NCBI GenBank assembly: GCA_002319875.1
Contig: DCFS01000200.1
Coordinates: forward strand, 1-59,759
Direction of reading: 5' to 3'
From: Treponema sp. UBA1798
Lineage (GTDB): Bacteria > Spirochaetota > Spirochaetia > Treponematales > Treponemataceae
DNA: 59,759 nucleotides
Shown here: one piece after another, positions 52,142 through 59,759 of the stretch
Layout of the letters: every line of letters begins with the position of its first letter
Position numbering within the stretch: the stretch's first letter is position 1
Made by a program: the position numbers and the translations under genes
Notes under the pieces: generated by a model
The model's input: only the letters and a program-made list of their open reading frames with translations
The model's database searches: none
Told to the model about the DNA's origin: nothing

Positions 52142-54207
52142 TTTTTACTCCATCCTGTATGCCTGTCAGCAATTTTTTTTATTTTTTTTACAAGAATAGT
52201 GTCATTGCACAGTTGTTCCATTTTTACCGGCATCCGGTATGTCCAGTTGAAATCAGACACTGTTCCGGGAATATTGATGCGTTCCCGGTCTGCGGTATCG
52301 TGCCAGTATTTTTTCTGCAGGTAAAGAAAATCCTGAAGAGGATGAATGCACCAGATGCTTGCTGAATCCGCGACAGCAGAAAGTACCGCTTCCGCGACAG
52401 CCGGCGTAAAGTTATCCGCCGGCACACCGGGATCTGTTCCGGAATCGAATACTGCCGGGAAACAGGCTTTAAACCGGCTTACTGCTTCTTTTTCCTCATC
52501 CCACCACTGGCGGAGCGTCGAAGAGTCATGGACGGATGTCGTCGTTACGGAAAGCGGCGTATATTCTTTAAAAGGTATATACGGTTGCCCTCTTTCCTCC
52601 CATTTACGACTCCACCGTACAACACGCAGCGCAAGGATTCCCGTTCTGTCCAGAACTTCAGGTACACAGGCCAGACCTACCCCGAGATCTTCTCCGCAGG
52701 GAATCATTGGTGTGGCCCCGGTAAGCGATGACAGGATATCAAACCCCTGTTTTTCCCAGATTTGGTCCTGCTTCTGTTCCGATTTTTCAATAAGTCCTTT
52801 CAGCAGCGCCTGCTCTCTGTTGTCAAGTGATTTCCATGAAACGGAATCCGTGTACAGCCATGCCGGAATAAAACTGTCATTTTTTATTTCAATCAGGCAT
52901 CTGTTCCGCCAGTATTCTGACAGTTTCTGCCTTATCCGTACGGCCGCTTCTTCACTACAGACATTCGCGAAATCTGCAGCGGCTATAGTTTTTTCTCCTG
53001 TTATTGTCCTTTTAAAATTCCACAGGTCTTCACTTCCAATTCTTTCTGCAATACGGGAAAGGCATTCACAGGCTGTTTCTTTATTCCATGTAATATCTTC
53101 TATTGCGGCAGTAGGAATATGAGGTTCAGAAAGCCAGTGTATTCTGTCGTCATCGAATCCTGCTGTATGAAGTTCTGTACGTGTCAGCGGTACATTCGGT
53201 TCCGTGTGTCCGAGCATTGCAGTTTTTTCCGTTTCAGGAATTGCCCAGATACGGAAAAAACCCAGAATATGATCCAGCCTGTATGCTCCGTAAAACCGGG
53301 ATGCTGAAGCAAGCCGCAGTTTCCACCACTGATAATTGTTTTTTTTCAGCGCTTCCCAGTTATAAATGGGGAAACCCCAGTTTTGTCCTTCGGGATTCTG
53401 ATCATCCGGAGGAGACCCGGCACGAAGATGCTGGTTGAATATATCCGGGGAAACCCATGCATCGCAGGAATCTTCATTCATCAGAATCGGAATATCACCC
53501 TTCAGTATAATACCTGCGTTTCTGACTGCATCTGCCGCTTTTTTGAATTGTATATATGCCTGTAACTGTACCCATGCGTAAAACAGGAGATCCTTTTTCA
53601 GTACAGGATCGTCCCACCGGCTGCGGATCGCAGCTTCCGTTATATCACAGTCTTCTGCAGGCCAGTCTTTCCATGAAGACTGCATGTATTTCCATTTCAG
53701 TTGTTTGAATACTGCATAAAAAGTAATCCATCCGTTGTCCTGTATCCATGCCGTCAGGTCCGCCGGAGGAACACTGTTTTCTGCCGCTTCCGTTGAGCGA
53801 AACAGCATCTGCAGGAGAGCTGTTTTTTCATTCAGAATTCCCTGATAGCAGTACCGCTGCGAGTAAGGAAAACTGCGGATAAAACTGTCATACCGCTGTG
53901 CGAACTTTACATCTTTATTATAAAGTGAACTGAAGCCTGCGATATTTTTCAGGGAAATATAGATCGGATGAAGTGCAAACGCTGAAAGGCCGCTATACGG
54001 TGAGGTCTGTGTTCCCGTATCGTTGACAGGAAGCAGTTGTATGATTCCAAGTCCTGCGGATTTGCAAAACGGTATCAGAGACGTAAGTGAAGGATATTCA
54101 CCTATAACGGGACTTTCTTCTGTAAAAAGCGCTCCGAGCGGAATTGAAAAACCCGTCAGGCGCGACAGCGGAAATAATATTTTTTTTGTATCCGTATCAT
54201 GCATCAT
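52138..54207 (-). CDS. malQ: 4-alpha-glucanotransferase (amylomaltase, GH77)
   Basis: A 689 aa GH77 enzyme that moves glucan segments between maltodextrins. LLPVNDTG with SPYSGLSAFALHPIYI marks the N-terminal part. RLDHILGFFRIW has the nucleophile Asp (near 312), PCGEDLGV the acid Glu (near 506), and SVHDSSTLRQWW the third Asp (near 560). It is the first gene of a pair with the GH13-type protein, pointing to storage-glucan or maltodextrin turnover. Two adjacent ATGs are possible; the first is used. Confidence 0.95.
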   Translation of the reverse strand: MMHDTDTKKILFPLSRLTGFSIPLGALFTEESPVIGEYPSLTSLIPFCKSAGLGIIQLLPVNDTGTQTSPYSGLSAFALHPIYISLKNIAGFSSLYNKDVKFAQRYDSFIRSFPYSQRYCYQGILNEKTALLQMLFRSTEAAENSVPPADLTAWIQDNGWITFYAVFKQLKWKYMQSSWKDWPAEDCDITEAAIRSRWDDPVLKKDLLFYAWVQLQAYIQFKKAADAVRNAGIILKGDIPILMNEDSCDAWVSPDIFNQHLRAGSPPDDQNPEGQNWGFPIYNWEALKKNNYQWWKLRLASASRFYGAYRLDHILGFFRIWAIPETEKTAMLGHTEPNVPLTRTELHTAGFDDDRIHWLSEPHIPTAAIEDITWNKETACECLSRIAERIGSEDLWNFKRTITGEKTIAAADFANVCSEEAAVRIRQKLSEYWRNRCLIEIKNDSFIPAWLYTDSVSWKSLDNREQALLKGLIEKSEQKQDQIWEKQGFDILSSLTGATPMIPCGEDLGVGLACVPEVLDRTGILALRVVRWSRKWEERGQPYIPFKEYTPLSVTTTSVHDSSTLRQWWDEEKEAVSRFKACFPAVFDSGTDPGVPADNFTPAVAEAVLSAVADSASIWCIHPLQDFLYLQKKYWHDTADRERINIPGTVSDFNWTYRMPVKMEQLCNDTILVKKIKKIADRHTGWSKK

Positions 54208-54216
54208 GCTTCTTTC

Positions 54217-54225
54217 AGTATAGCA
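54217..54225 (-). promoter_or_regulatory. Extended -10 just upstream of malQ
   Basis: Minus strand: TGC then TATACT (54222-54217), nine bases before the first ATG at 54207. The predicted leader is two to three bases, without a clear SD. Confidence 0.5.
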
Positions 54226-54270
54226 TGTTTTGTTCCGGTTGTGGGATAATAAATGACCGCCGGACGCCGG

Positions 54271-55317
54271 TTATTGGCCGGTATATGACACATCGACCGT
54301 ATCATGAAGACTGCCGGCGTTCCAGTGCCAGAAAGGCTTTGCAAGCACATTTGAAAAAGGCTGGATTCTGTTAAAATCGGGAAGCCAGTCCGTATCGGAT
54401 GAGAGCTCCTGATAAAACAGATAATCGAAATCATATGCATCTATGAGATCCCGCAGGTCCCCGTCTTCCGTGGTATTGACGAGCCTGTTTTCTATTGATC
54501 GTAAAGCTTCCATCCGATGGTTGAGTTCCGTTTGACTGCCCTTGAACGGTACCGGAGTATACTGCGACATAAGCGAAATGCAGGCTTTGCCATCAGCATG
54601 CTTTTTCAGCCAGTCGAGCGTATCTGCGGTTTCTTCGAATCTTCCCGGCAAAAAAAGGTGGCGTATGATTGTGCCGCTCATCATTTTTTCCTTTACTATA
54701 CCGTTTACCGTTTTTGTCTGGATATCAAGAGGGGACGTTTCCATCATCCATGTAACAGCTTTTATTGCGGTTTCCGGATAGTCTTCTGCTGCAAATAATT
54801 GTTTTGAAAGGAGCGGGCTGAGCGTTTTTAAATCCGGTAGCCATATCTGTACAAGCCCTTCGAGGAGTTTTAGTGTTTCAACAGACTCATACCCTGAAGA
54901 ATTCCAGCAAACGGGAATAGTCAATCCGTTTGCCCTGGCATCGTTGAGAAAATCTGCAAGCCGGGGAATGCAGTGACTGCCTGTAACGATATTGATGTTT
55001 TCCGCTCCTGCATTCTGCAGCTGCAGGCACATACCGGTAAAATCGCCTGCGGTAACAGTTTTTCCCATCCCCTGCTGGGATATCTGATAATTCTGACAGA
55101 AAGCACAGCGGAGTGTACATCCGGTCAGGAAAACAGCGCCACTGCCTCCGTGTACCGTAATAAGCGGTTCTTCACCGAAATGCAGACAGGCACATGCGAT
55201 CCGTATATCTTCCGTTTCACCGCAGAATCCTGTTTGTCCGTTTTTTCTGTCGGTGCCGCATTTCCGCGGGCACTGTACGCAGTGTCCGTACAGAGATTCC
55301 GTATCAATTTTTTTCAC
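54271..55317 (-). CDS. Radical SAM protein, PflX-like
   Basis: A 348 aa protein. The radical SAM cluster motif is CTLRCAFC (Cys67, 71, 74). The N-terminus has four more Cys (CVQCPRKC and FCG, at 13, 16, 20 and 32), and CLHFGEEPLITVHGGSGAVFLTGC matches the PflX group (COG1313), relatives of pyruvate-formate-lyase activases with unknown substrate. Its start overlaps the stop of the upstream 136 aa gene by four bases. An activating role for a glycyl-radical enzyme is only inferred. Confidence 0.87.
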   Translation of the reverse strand: MKKIDTESLYGHCVQCPRKCGTDRKNGQTGFCGETEDIRIACACLHFGEEPLITVHGGSGAVFLTGCTLRCAFCQNYQISQQGMGKTVTAGDFTGMCLQLQNAGAENINIVTGSHCIPRLADFLNDARANGLTIPVCWNSSGYESVETLKLLEGLVQIWLPDLKTLSPLLSKQLFAAEDYPETAIKAVTWMMETSPLDIQTKTVNGIVKEKMMSGTIIRHLFLPGRFEETADTLDWLKKHADGKACISLMSQYTPVPFKGSQTELNHRMEALRSIENRLVNTTEDGDLRDLIDAYDFDYLFYQELSSDTDWLPDFNRIQPFSNVLAKPFWHWNAGSLHDTVDVSYTGQ

Positions 55318-55721
55318 TGAAGAGCCTTTTTATCTACGATAATAGTCATAAGTGTTCCAAGCAGATCCAGAGGCAGATTTTCGGCTTCACAGTTTACCAG
55401 TGCCCCCAGTTCCTGCCAGTCCTGTCCTGAAAGTATTCCCCCGTCGTCACCGGAACCGTTCAGAAAATCCTGCATGGCTGCGAGCCGTCCGATATTTTCG
55501 TCAGCTGGTTCTCCGGCAGGGTTCTGTGAAGCATTTATATATTTTTCCATCCAGTAAGCGGCTATCGAACCGGCAAGATTGCCAAGATCTCCGTTAGCAG
55601 AGGCAAAAAGTGCGGCAATTTTTGAACAGACAACTTTGGAATCATAGCTGAGGCCTTTTTGCATGCGTTCATATTTTATCAGACGGCGTACGTCGGCACA
55701 GAATTTCCTGGAATCATACAT
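55314..55721 (-). CDS. Small helical protein, function unknown
   Basis: A 135 aa acidic, mostly helical protein beginning MYDSRKFCADVRRLIKYE. I use ATG 55721; a TTG at 55730 would lie within two bases of the -10. It is cotranscribed with the radical SAM gene (ATGA overlap), so a partner or substrate role is possible. No known domain is recognised. Confidence 0.7.
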   Translation of the reverse strand: MYDSRKFCADVRRLIKYERMQKGLSYDSKVVCSKIAALFASANGDLGNLAGSIAAYWMEKYINASQNPAGEPADENIGRLAAMQDFLNGSGDDGGILSGQDWQELGALVNCEAENLPLDLLGTLMTIIVDKKALQ

Positions 55722-55728
55722 AATATTC

Positions 55729-55737
55729 AATATAACA
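55729..55737 (-). promoter_or_regulatory. Extended -10 abutting the 55721 start
   Basis: Minus strand: TGT then TATATT (55734-55729), seven bases before ATG 55721; TTGTGT 18 bases further upstream (55758-55753) is a weak -35. No SD. A leaderless mRNA is predicted. Confidence 0.55.
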
Positions 55738-55787
55738 GAATTGGCAATGAAAACACAACGAATTTTTCGCTTTTTGGACTATTTTCC

Positions 55788-55816
55788 TTGACATTTATAA
55801 AAACTAAACATAAACT
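55788..55816 (+). promoter_or_regulatory. Promoter abutting the PTS IIA start
   Basis: TTGACA at 55788-55793, exactly 17 bases, and TAAACT at 55811-55816. Six bases remain to ATG 55823 and there is no SD. This is the clearest leaderless promoter in the window. Confidence 0.7.
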
Positions 55817-55822
55817 GATTTC

Positions 55823-56269
55823 ATGGACTTGAGAACTGTTTTAACTCCCGACACAGTGAATCTTCACCTGAAGGGTAGAACAAAAGAAGAAATTATCGAC
55901 GAAATGCTGGACATTCTCGTAAAAGCCGGCAAAGTTACAGATAAAGAGGCTGCACGTGAGTGTGTATTAGACCGTGAGCGCAAGATGTCGACAGGGATGA
56001 AGCATGGTATTGCGATTCCCCATGGGAAAACGGATACGGTCACTGATTTGGTGGCATGTATCGGTATTTCTGACAATCCTGTTGATTTTGATTCCCTTGA
56101 TCAGGAACCTTGCCGGATCTTTATTATGACTCTGTCGCCGGTCAATAAAACAGGCCCTCATCTGCAGTTCCTTGCAGAAGTCAGCCTCCTGTTCAAGAGT
56201 GCAGATAAACGTCAGCAGATTCTGAATACGCAGGATAAAGCTGAAGTTATTAAAATTCTGACAGAGTAA
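55823..56269 (+). CDS. PTS EIIA protein, fructose/PtsN type
   Basis: A 148 aa EIIA of the fructose-mannitol/Ntr class. GIAIPHGKTD carries the phosphorylated His67. MDLRTVLTPDTVNLHLKG at the start and the C-terminal LLFKSADKRQQIL are typical of PtsN. With no EIIB or EIIC nearby, a regulatory PtsN-like role is more likely than transport; the sigma54-activator-like gene in the same window is consistent with that but does not prove it. Confidence 0.9.
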   Translation: MDLRTVLTPDTVNLHLKGRTKEEIIDEMLDILVKAGKVTDKEAARECVLDRERKMSTGMKHGIAIPHGKTDTVTDLVACIGISDNPVDFDSLDQEPCRIFIMTLSPVNKTGPHLQFLAEVSLLFKSADKRQQILNTQDKAEVIKILTE

Positions 56270-56290
56270 GCCTTGTATGTTCTGGTCGGT

Positions 56291-56326
56291 AAAAGCCTTT
56301 ATGCGTCTGCATAGAGGCTTTTTTTA
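56291..56326 (+). terminator. Terminator after the PTS IIA gene
   Basis: AAAAGCC at 56291-56297 and TATGC just after it pair with GCATA (56309-56313) and GGCTTTT (56316-56322); a run of seven T follows. Confidence 0.8.
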
Positions 56327-56352
56327 TCTATGATGCAAAGGTTGAAATTAAT

Positions 56353-56967
56353 ATGAAGATTGAAGCTGAATTCACAGCAAAAGATAATAAACTCTATACG
56401 ACAGATGGAGAACCTGTCCCTGTAGATGTTATGATGCGTGCGGAAGCGGCTATGATATGTGGAAAAGAACTGGAAGACGGTGCAAGGAAAAAAATAATCA
56501 GCGAGCTTGCCGCATCAAATTATCGTCCTCTGTGTGTTTATTTACCCTGGTTCCTTGTTGAAGCTTCACCTGAAGTATATAATGAAGCAGTTCTTGCGTC
56601 TCTGCATGATTTTCTGAAAGAAATAGAACCTGCCGGACTTCATGCGGTTATTGTACCTCAGCCCGATGATGATTCCAGTCCTGTTCCCCTGATTCATTAT
56701 GGTAAGCTTGTTCCCGATGCTGCAGCCTTGTTTACCGCTGCAATGAAACATACTGCCCGCCGTATAAAAGACTGCAGGTCAGTCATGGGCTTTGCCATAC
56801 CGAAAGAACTTTTGCTCGAAGGTCTCGGTGGAATCAGCCCTGCGGCTGTATATATGAAGGAACTGTCGGAAAAACATGAACAATATGTGTTTTTTGCAAA
56901 AAAAAGCGATATTGAAACAGTTGGCTATATGGACAAAATCAGTGAGACCAGTATTGTTCTGTACTAA
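56353..56967 (+). CDS. Protein of unknown function
   Basis: A 204 aa soluble, acidic protein. It begins MKIEAEFTAKDNKLYTTDGEPV and has alternating helix and strand character, with LCVYLPWFLVEASPEVYNEA and an HAVIVPQPDDD segment. No signal peptide or membrane segment. The SD is weak (AAAGG about 15 bases upstream). It follows the PTS IIA terminator and precedes the transglycosylase gene. I do not recognise it. Confidence 0.7.
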   Translation: MKIEAEFTAKDNKLYTTDGEPVPVDVMMRAEAAMICGKELEDGARKKIISELAASNYRPLCVYLPWFLVEASPEVYNEAVLASLHDFLKEIEPAGLHAVIVPQPDDDSSPVPLIHYGKLVPDAAALFTAAMKHTARRIKDCRSVMGFAIPKELLLEGLGGISPAAVYMKELSEKHEQYVFFAKKSDIETVGYMDKISETSIVLY

Positions 56968-57120
56968 AAGCGGAAAAAGGCATTATTTTCCTTTACTTGC
57001 TTTAAAAAGATTTTTATGTCAAAATAGCTGAGCTTTTTTTGGACTCTGTCGTACGTTCAGAAGCAATTCCGTATGTACGGCAGAGTCCTGATATTTTGTG
57101 TGTGCCGCAGGAGTTTTATG

Positions 57121-57894
57121 ATGTACGATATTTCAGAACGAATAGACCTTCTGAAATTATACTGGGAAATTATTTTTCTTTGTCTATTTTTTTTAGTGAC
57201 GGCTGTTTCAGTCTCTGTATTTATTCCTGCCCGGTCGAAGGATACCGCTTCGGCAGAAGTCCAGCAGCTTGCAAAAGAGTTTTTATTTCCTGAAGAATGG
57301 AATGCTGAATCCGATATGTATGCGGTCCTGCCCGGTTTTTCCGTTGATTCCTCTGTTATGGATAAAGGGCTTGAATTATACCGGGAACCGACATCACGCG
57401 CAGCAGTTGAGTGGTTTTATCTTCATATAACGGGAAAACGTGATGTAACCTATGCGATTCTTGATGAAGCCAATAAAAACGATGTACCGCTTTCGCTGGC
57501 ATTCGCACTGGCTTATACTGAAAGTCATTACAAAGCGGATGCCATAAACCGGAATACCAATACTTCAATAGACAGGGGCCTTTTTCAGCTGAATAATTTT
57601 TCTTTCCCCATGCTGACGGAGTCCGATTTTTTCAATCCCGAAACAAGTGCCAGATACGGTATGCGGCATCTCCGGTTCTGTCTTGACACCGCCGGAAATG
57701 AAGTAACAGCTCTTGCGATGTATAATGCCGGTACCGCCCGGGTCAGAAAAAACACGACACCCCGTTCTACATTATTGTATGTGGACAGTATTATGCGGTA
57801 TAAAAACAGACTTGATGCGGCTTTTTCGGATGAAATTGCTACGCAGTATACGGTTAATCATGATTCTGATTCACGCCTTGCGCTGGCAAAGTAA
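57121..57894 (+). CDS. Membrane-anchored lytic transglycosylase (SLT)
   Basis: A 257 aa protein. One N-terminal membrane anchor (about 11-34) and a C-terminal SLT domain: FALAYTESHYK with catalytic Glu134, DRGLFQLNN and TALAMYNAGTARV. It should cut peptidoglycan glycan strands in the periplasm. I use ATG 57121, seven bases after AGGAG (57109-57113); ATG 57118 is only four bases away. In-frame codons further upstream (from 57073) lack an SD. Confidence 0.88.
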   Translation: MYDISERIDLLKLYWEIIFLCLFFLVTAVSVSVFIPARSKDTASAEVQQLAKEFLFPEEWNAESDMYAVLPGFSVDSSVMDKGLELYREPTSRAAVEWFYLHITGKRDVTYAILDEANKNDVPLSLAFALAYTESHYKADAINRNTNTSIDRGLFQLNNFSFPMLTESDFFNPETSARYGMRHLRFCLDTAGNEVTALAMYNAGTARVRKNTTPRSTLLYVDSIMRYKNRLDAAFSDEIATQYTVNHDSDSRLALAK

Positions 57895-57920
57895 GTTATT
57901 GTGATTTTATTCACAATAAC
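57895..57920. promoter_or_regulatory. Rex-box-like operator upstream of rex
   Basis: TTGTGA (57899-57904), six bases, TCACAA (57911-57916) matches the Rex consensus TTGTGA-N6-TCACAA at every fixed position. The palindrome extends to ten-base arms (57895-57904 and 57911-57920). It begins right after the transglycosylase stop and has no T-run, so an operator is more likely than a terminator. Confidence 0.75.
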
Positions 57921-57984
57921 AAACGCTTTCTTGTGTTTTTTATAAAAACGTTCTTTCCCCGGTAGAGATTCCGATTTCCTTTTA

Positions 57985-58013
57985 TTGACGGTTTTTATTT
58001 TTTGACATAGCAT
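57985..58013 (+). promoter_or_regulatory. Candidate promoter for rex
   Basis: TTGACG at 57985-57990, 17-base spacer, TAGCAT at 58008-58013. A TTGACA at 58002-58007 with TATAAA at 58030-58035 is a rival but its spacer of 22 is too long. Confidence 0.4.
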
Positions 58014-58025
58014 ATATTCAAGTTT

Positions 58026-58043
58026 CTGTTATAAATATCACAG
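58026..58043. promoter_or_regulatory. Second, imperfect Rex-box-like site at the rex leader
   Basis: CTGTTA, six bases, TCACAG matches nine of the twelve fixed positions of the Rex consensus. It lies ten bases before the rex start and overlaps the leader and SD side, fitting autorepression. Confidence 0.5.
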
Positions 58044-58052
58044 AGGATATAT

Positions 58053-58685
58053 ATGTCAATAATACCTGAGCATACCCGGAACCGGCTTGTGCAGATTGCA
58101 CAGCTGCTTTCCCAGCAGAAAACAGACCGTATAACCTCGAAAACACTGCAGAGTCTGACCGGATGGTCTGACTCTGTAATACGCAGGGATATTCTTCTGC
58201 TTGGCTACAGAGGAGGGGTGTCGAACGGTTACGATGTAAAGAAACTGCATGATGCGATCTGTTCTATTCTGAAAATTGGTATAGGATTTGAAACGATGCA
58301 GAAATGCTGTATCGTGGGGCTTGGAAGACTTGGAGCAGCACTGCTTGAGAGCAGTATTTTTGAAGGGTCTCCCTTCCGTGTTACCGCTGGTTTTGATTCG
58401 AATGTCAACCGGACGGAAATTCTCCGTTCGACGTTTCCTTTGTATCCGGCTTCAAAACTGGAATCCATTGTTGTGGAACAGCATATATCTTACGCAATTC
58501 TCGCCGTACCGGAAAATGAAGCCCAGTCTTCAGCAGTACGTCTGGCGGCGTGCGGTATACGGGGAATCGTGAATTATACGAATGCCATACTGTCAGTTCC
58601 CGGTTCCACAGTTGTAGAAAATGTGTCACCGGTAACTGCGTTGACCTGTTTATCTGCCCGTCTGGCAGATGCTATTAAAGAATAA
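58053..58685 (+). CDS. rex: Redox-sensing transcriptional repressor Rex
   Basis: A 210 aa protein with an N-terminal winged helix (about 1-80; VIRRDILLLGYRG is the recognition region, followed by SNGYDVKKL) and a NAD(H)-binding Rossmann domain starting CCIVGLGRLGAALL. LAVPENEAQS, CGIRGIVNYTNA and SVPGSTVVENV match Rex throughout. Rex releases DNA when NADH is high and usually controls fermentation genes. SD GAGGA precedes ATG 58053; two Rex-box-like sites lie upstream. serC follows after ten bases. Confidence 0.92.
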   Translation: MSIIPEHTRNRLVQIAQLLSQQKTDRITSKTLQSLTGWSDSVIRRDILLLGYRGGVSNGYDVKKLHDAICSILKIGIGFETMQKCCIVGLGRLGAALLESSIFEGSPFRVTAGFDSNVNRTEILRSTFPLYPASKLESIVVEQHISYAILAVPENEAQSSAVRLAACGIRGIVNYTNAILSVPGSTVVENVSPVTALTCLSARLADAIKE

Positions 58686-58695
58686 GGGGGTTGTA

Positions 58696-59759
58696 ATGAG
58701 TAGGGTTTATAATTTTTCTGCCGGACCATCCTGTCTTCCGGAAGAAGTTCTGAAAGAAGCTGCAGCTGAAATGACAGATTATCAGGGAAGCGGACAGTCT
58801 GTGATGGAAATGAGTCACCGTTCTTCTGCCTTCAAACCGATTATCCAGAATACGGAAACGCTTGTCCGGAGGCTGATGAACGTTCCTGATACCTATAAGG
58901 TTCTGTTTCTTCAGGGTGGCGGTTCGACGCAGTTTGCCATGATACCGATGAATCTGGGAATTCATACGGGAAAAGCTGCATATGTGAATACCGGCATATG
59001 GTCCGGGAAAGCCGTTAAGGAAGCGGAGAAATTTATTACCGTTGATGTCGTTGCATCTTCGGAAGACCGTAACTTCTGTTATATTCCCGATACCGGAAAA
59101 ATCCGCGGAGATTATGACTACGCATATATCTGCTTTAATAATACGATCAAAGGTACACATTTTGAATATATTCCCGACACCGGGGACATTCCGCTTGCAG
59201 CAGATATTTCTTCGTGCATACTGTCCGAACCGCTCGACATTTCAAAGTTCGGCCTCGTGTTTGCCGGTGCACAGAAAAACCTCGGGCCTGCCGGTGTGAC
59301 GCTGGTTATTATCAGAGAAGATCTTCTTACCGGAACGCCGCTTAAGGGAACGCCGACCATGCTTACCTATAAGACGCATGCCGATGATGGTTCCATGTAT
59401 AATACGCCTCCCTGCTATGCCATCTACATCATGGGGAAAGTTCTTGCCTGGATCGGGAAAAACGGCGGGGCTGAAGGCATGAAGAAACGCAATTATGCGA
59501 AGGCGAAACTGTTGTACGATTATCTTGACGGCAGCCGGTTTTATCATGCGACAGTCGGCAAAGGCAGCCGGTCGATCATGAACATTCCGTTTCTGACAAG
59601 GGAAACCGATCCTGAAAAAGCGGATATCATCAATAAAAAATTCGTTTCGGAAGCTGCTAAAGAAGGGCTTGTCAACCTTGCAGGCCATCGTACGGTCGGA
59701 GGCATGCGTGCATCCATTTACAACGCAATGCCGATTGAAGGTGTTGAAAAACTGATCAG
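58696..59759 (+). CDS. serC: Phosphoserine aminotransferase (partial, cut by window end)
   Basis: The first 354 codons of SerC, PLP enzyme of serine (and pyridoxal phosphate) synthesis. MSRVYNFSAGPSCLPEEVL at the start, MEMSHRSSAF, FLQGGGSTQFAMIPMNL, and the PLP-Lys motif GLVFAGAQKNLGPAG are clear. HRTVGGMRASIYNAMP near the end is the C-terminal signature. SD GGGGG precedes ATG 58696. The gap to rex is only ten bases, so cotranscription and Rex control are likely. Confidence 0.96.
   Translation, partial: MSRVYNFSAGPSCLPEEVLKEAAAEMTDYQGSGQSVMEMSHRSSAFKPIIQNTETLVRRLMNVPDTYKVLFLQGGGSTQFAMIPMNLGIHTGKAAYVNTGIWSGKAVKEAEKFITVDVVASSEDRNFCYIPDTGKIRGDYDYAYICFNNTIKGTHFEYIPDTGDIPLAADISSCILSEPLDISKFGLVFAGAQKNLGPAGVTLVIIREDLLTGTPLKGTPTMLTYKTHADDGSMYNTPPCYAIYIMGKVLAWIGKNGGAEGMKKRNYAKAKLLYDYLDGSRFYHATVGKGSRSIMNIPFLTRETDPEKADIINKKFVSEAAKEGLVNLAGHRTVGGMRASIYNAMPIEGVEKLI

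Noticed and set aside
52346..53122. 258-codon open frame on + inside malQ
   Set aside because: It is antisense to a clear GH77 enzyme, has no SD or promoter, and its composition mirrors the opposite codons.
57895..57920. Terminator reading of the palindrome after the transglycosylase gene
   Set aside because: No T-run follows, and every fixed base of the Rex consensus is present.
1..59759. Mobile elements, CRISPR arrays or phage genes
   Set aside because: No transposase, integrase, direct-repeat array or phage structural motif was seen on either strand.

Overview
The window reads as chromosomal core DNA of a spirochaete, most probably a member of the Treponema group. This is inferred from recalled similarity of RpoC, EF-Tu and the ribosomal proteins, from a MurA with Asp in place of the usual active-site Cys, and from a fusA-less rpoBC-rpsLG-tuf-S10 order. 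The genus cannot be fixed without a search. I see no phage, insertion sequence, CRISPR array, rRNA gene or tRNA gene.

Bases 1-22230 hold one long block of transcription and translation genes on the + strand: the 3' part of rpoB, rpoC, rpsL-rpsG, tuf, then an almost complete S10-spc-alpha superoperon (rpsJ to rplQ, with secY and rpoA) and a small zinc-ribbon gene. fusA is missing between rpsG and tuf, and adk/infA/map are missing between secY and rpmJ. Start sites have strong Shine-Dalgarno (SD) sequences, and hairpins punctuate the rpoC-rpsL, rpsG-tuf, tuf-rpsJ, rpsJ-rplC and secY-rpmJ junctions.

Bases 22240-28300 form a branched-chain amino acid/amide ABC uptake locus: two tandem substrate-binding proteins (one lipoprotein, one secreted) followed by livHMGF. 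Then come a CBS-ACT sensor-like protein, an unrecognised 480-490 aa protein and transketolase.

From 32600 to 56000 the genes lie on both strands: lgt with a MinD-like ATPase; a ctp protease-rsmE-GT26-like-sigma54-activator operon; trmJ against an SDR; a STAS/zinc-ribbon protein; two unknown membrane proteins; pepT-murA; a threonine-synthase-like protein without its PLP lysine; an alpha-glucan operon (malQ plus a 1155 aa GH13-type protein); and a PflX-like radical SAM protein. Here many transcription-unit first genes have no SD, and a -10 box ends 5-9 bases before the ATG. This predicts leaderless or nearly leaderless mRNAs, often in divergent pairs, and is the most unusual pattern in the window.

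Bases 55800-59759 hold a fructose/Ntr-type PTS IIA protein, an unknown 204 aa protein, a membrane-anchored lytic transglycosylase, the redox repressor Rex with two Rex-box-like operators upstream, and the 5' part of serC, cut by the window end.
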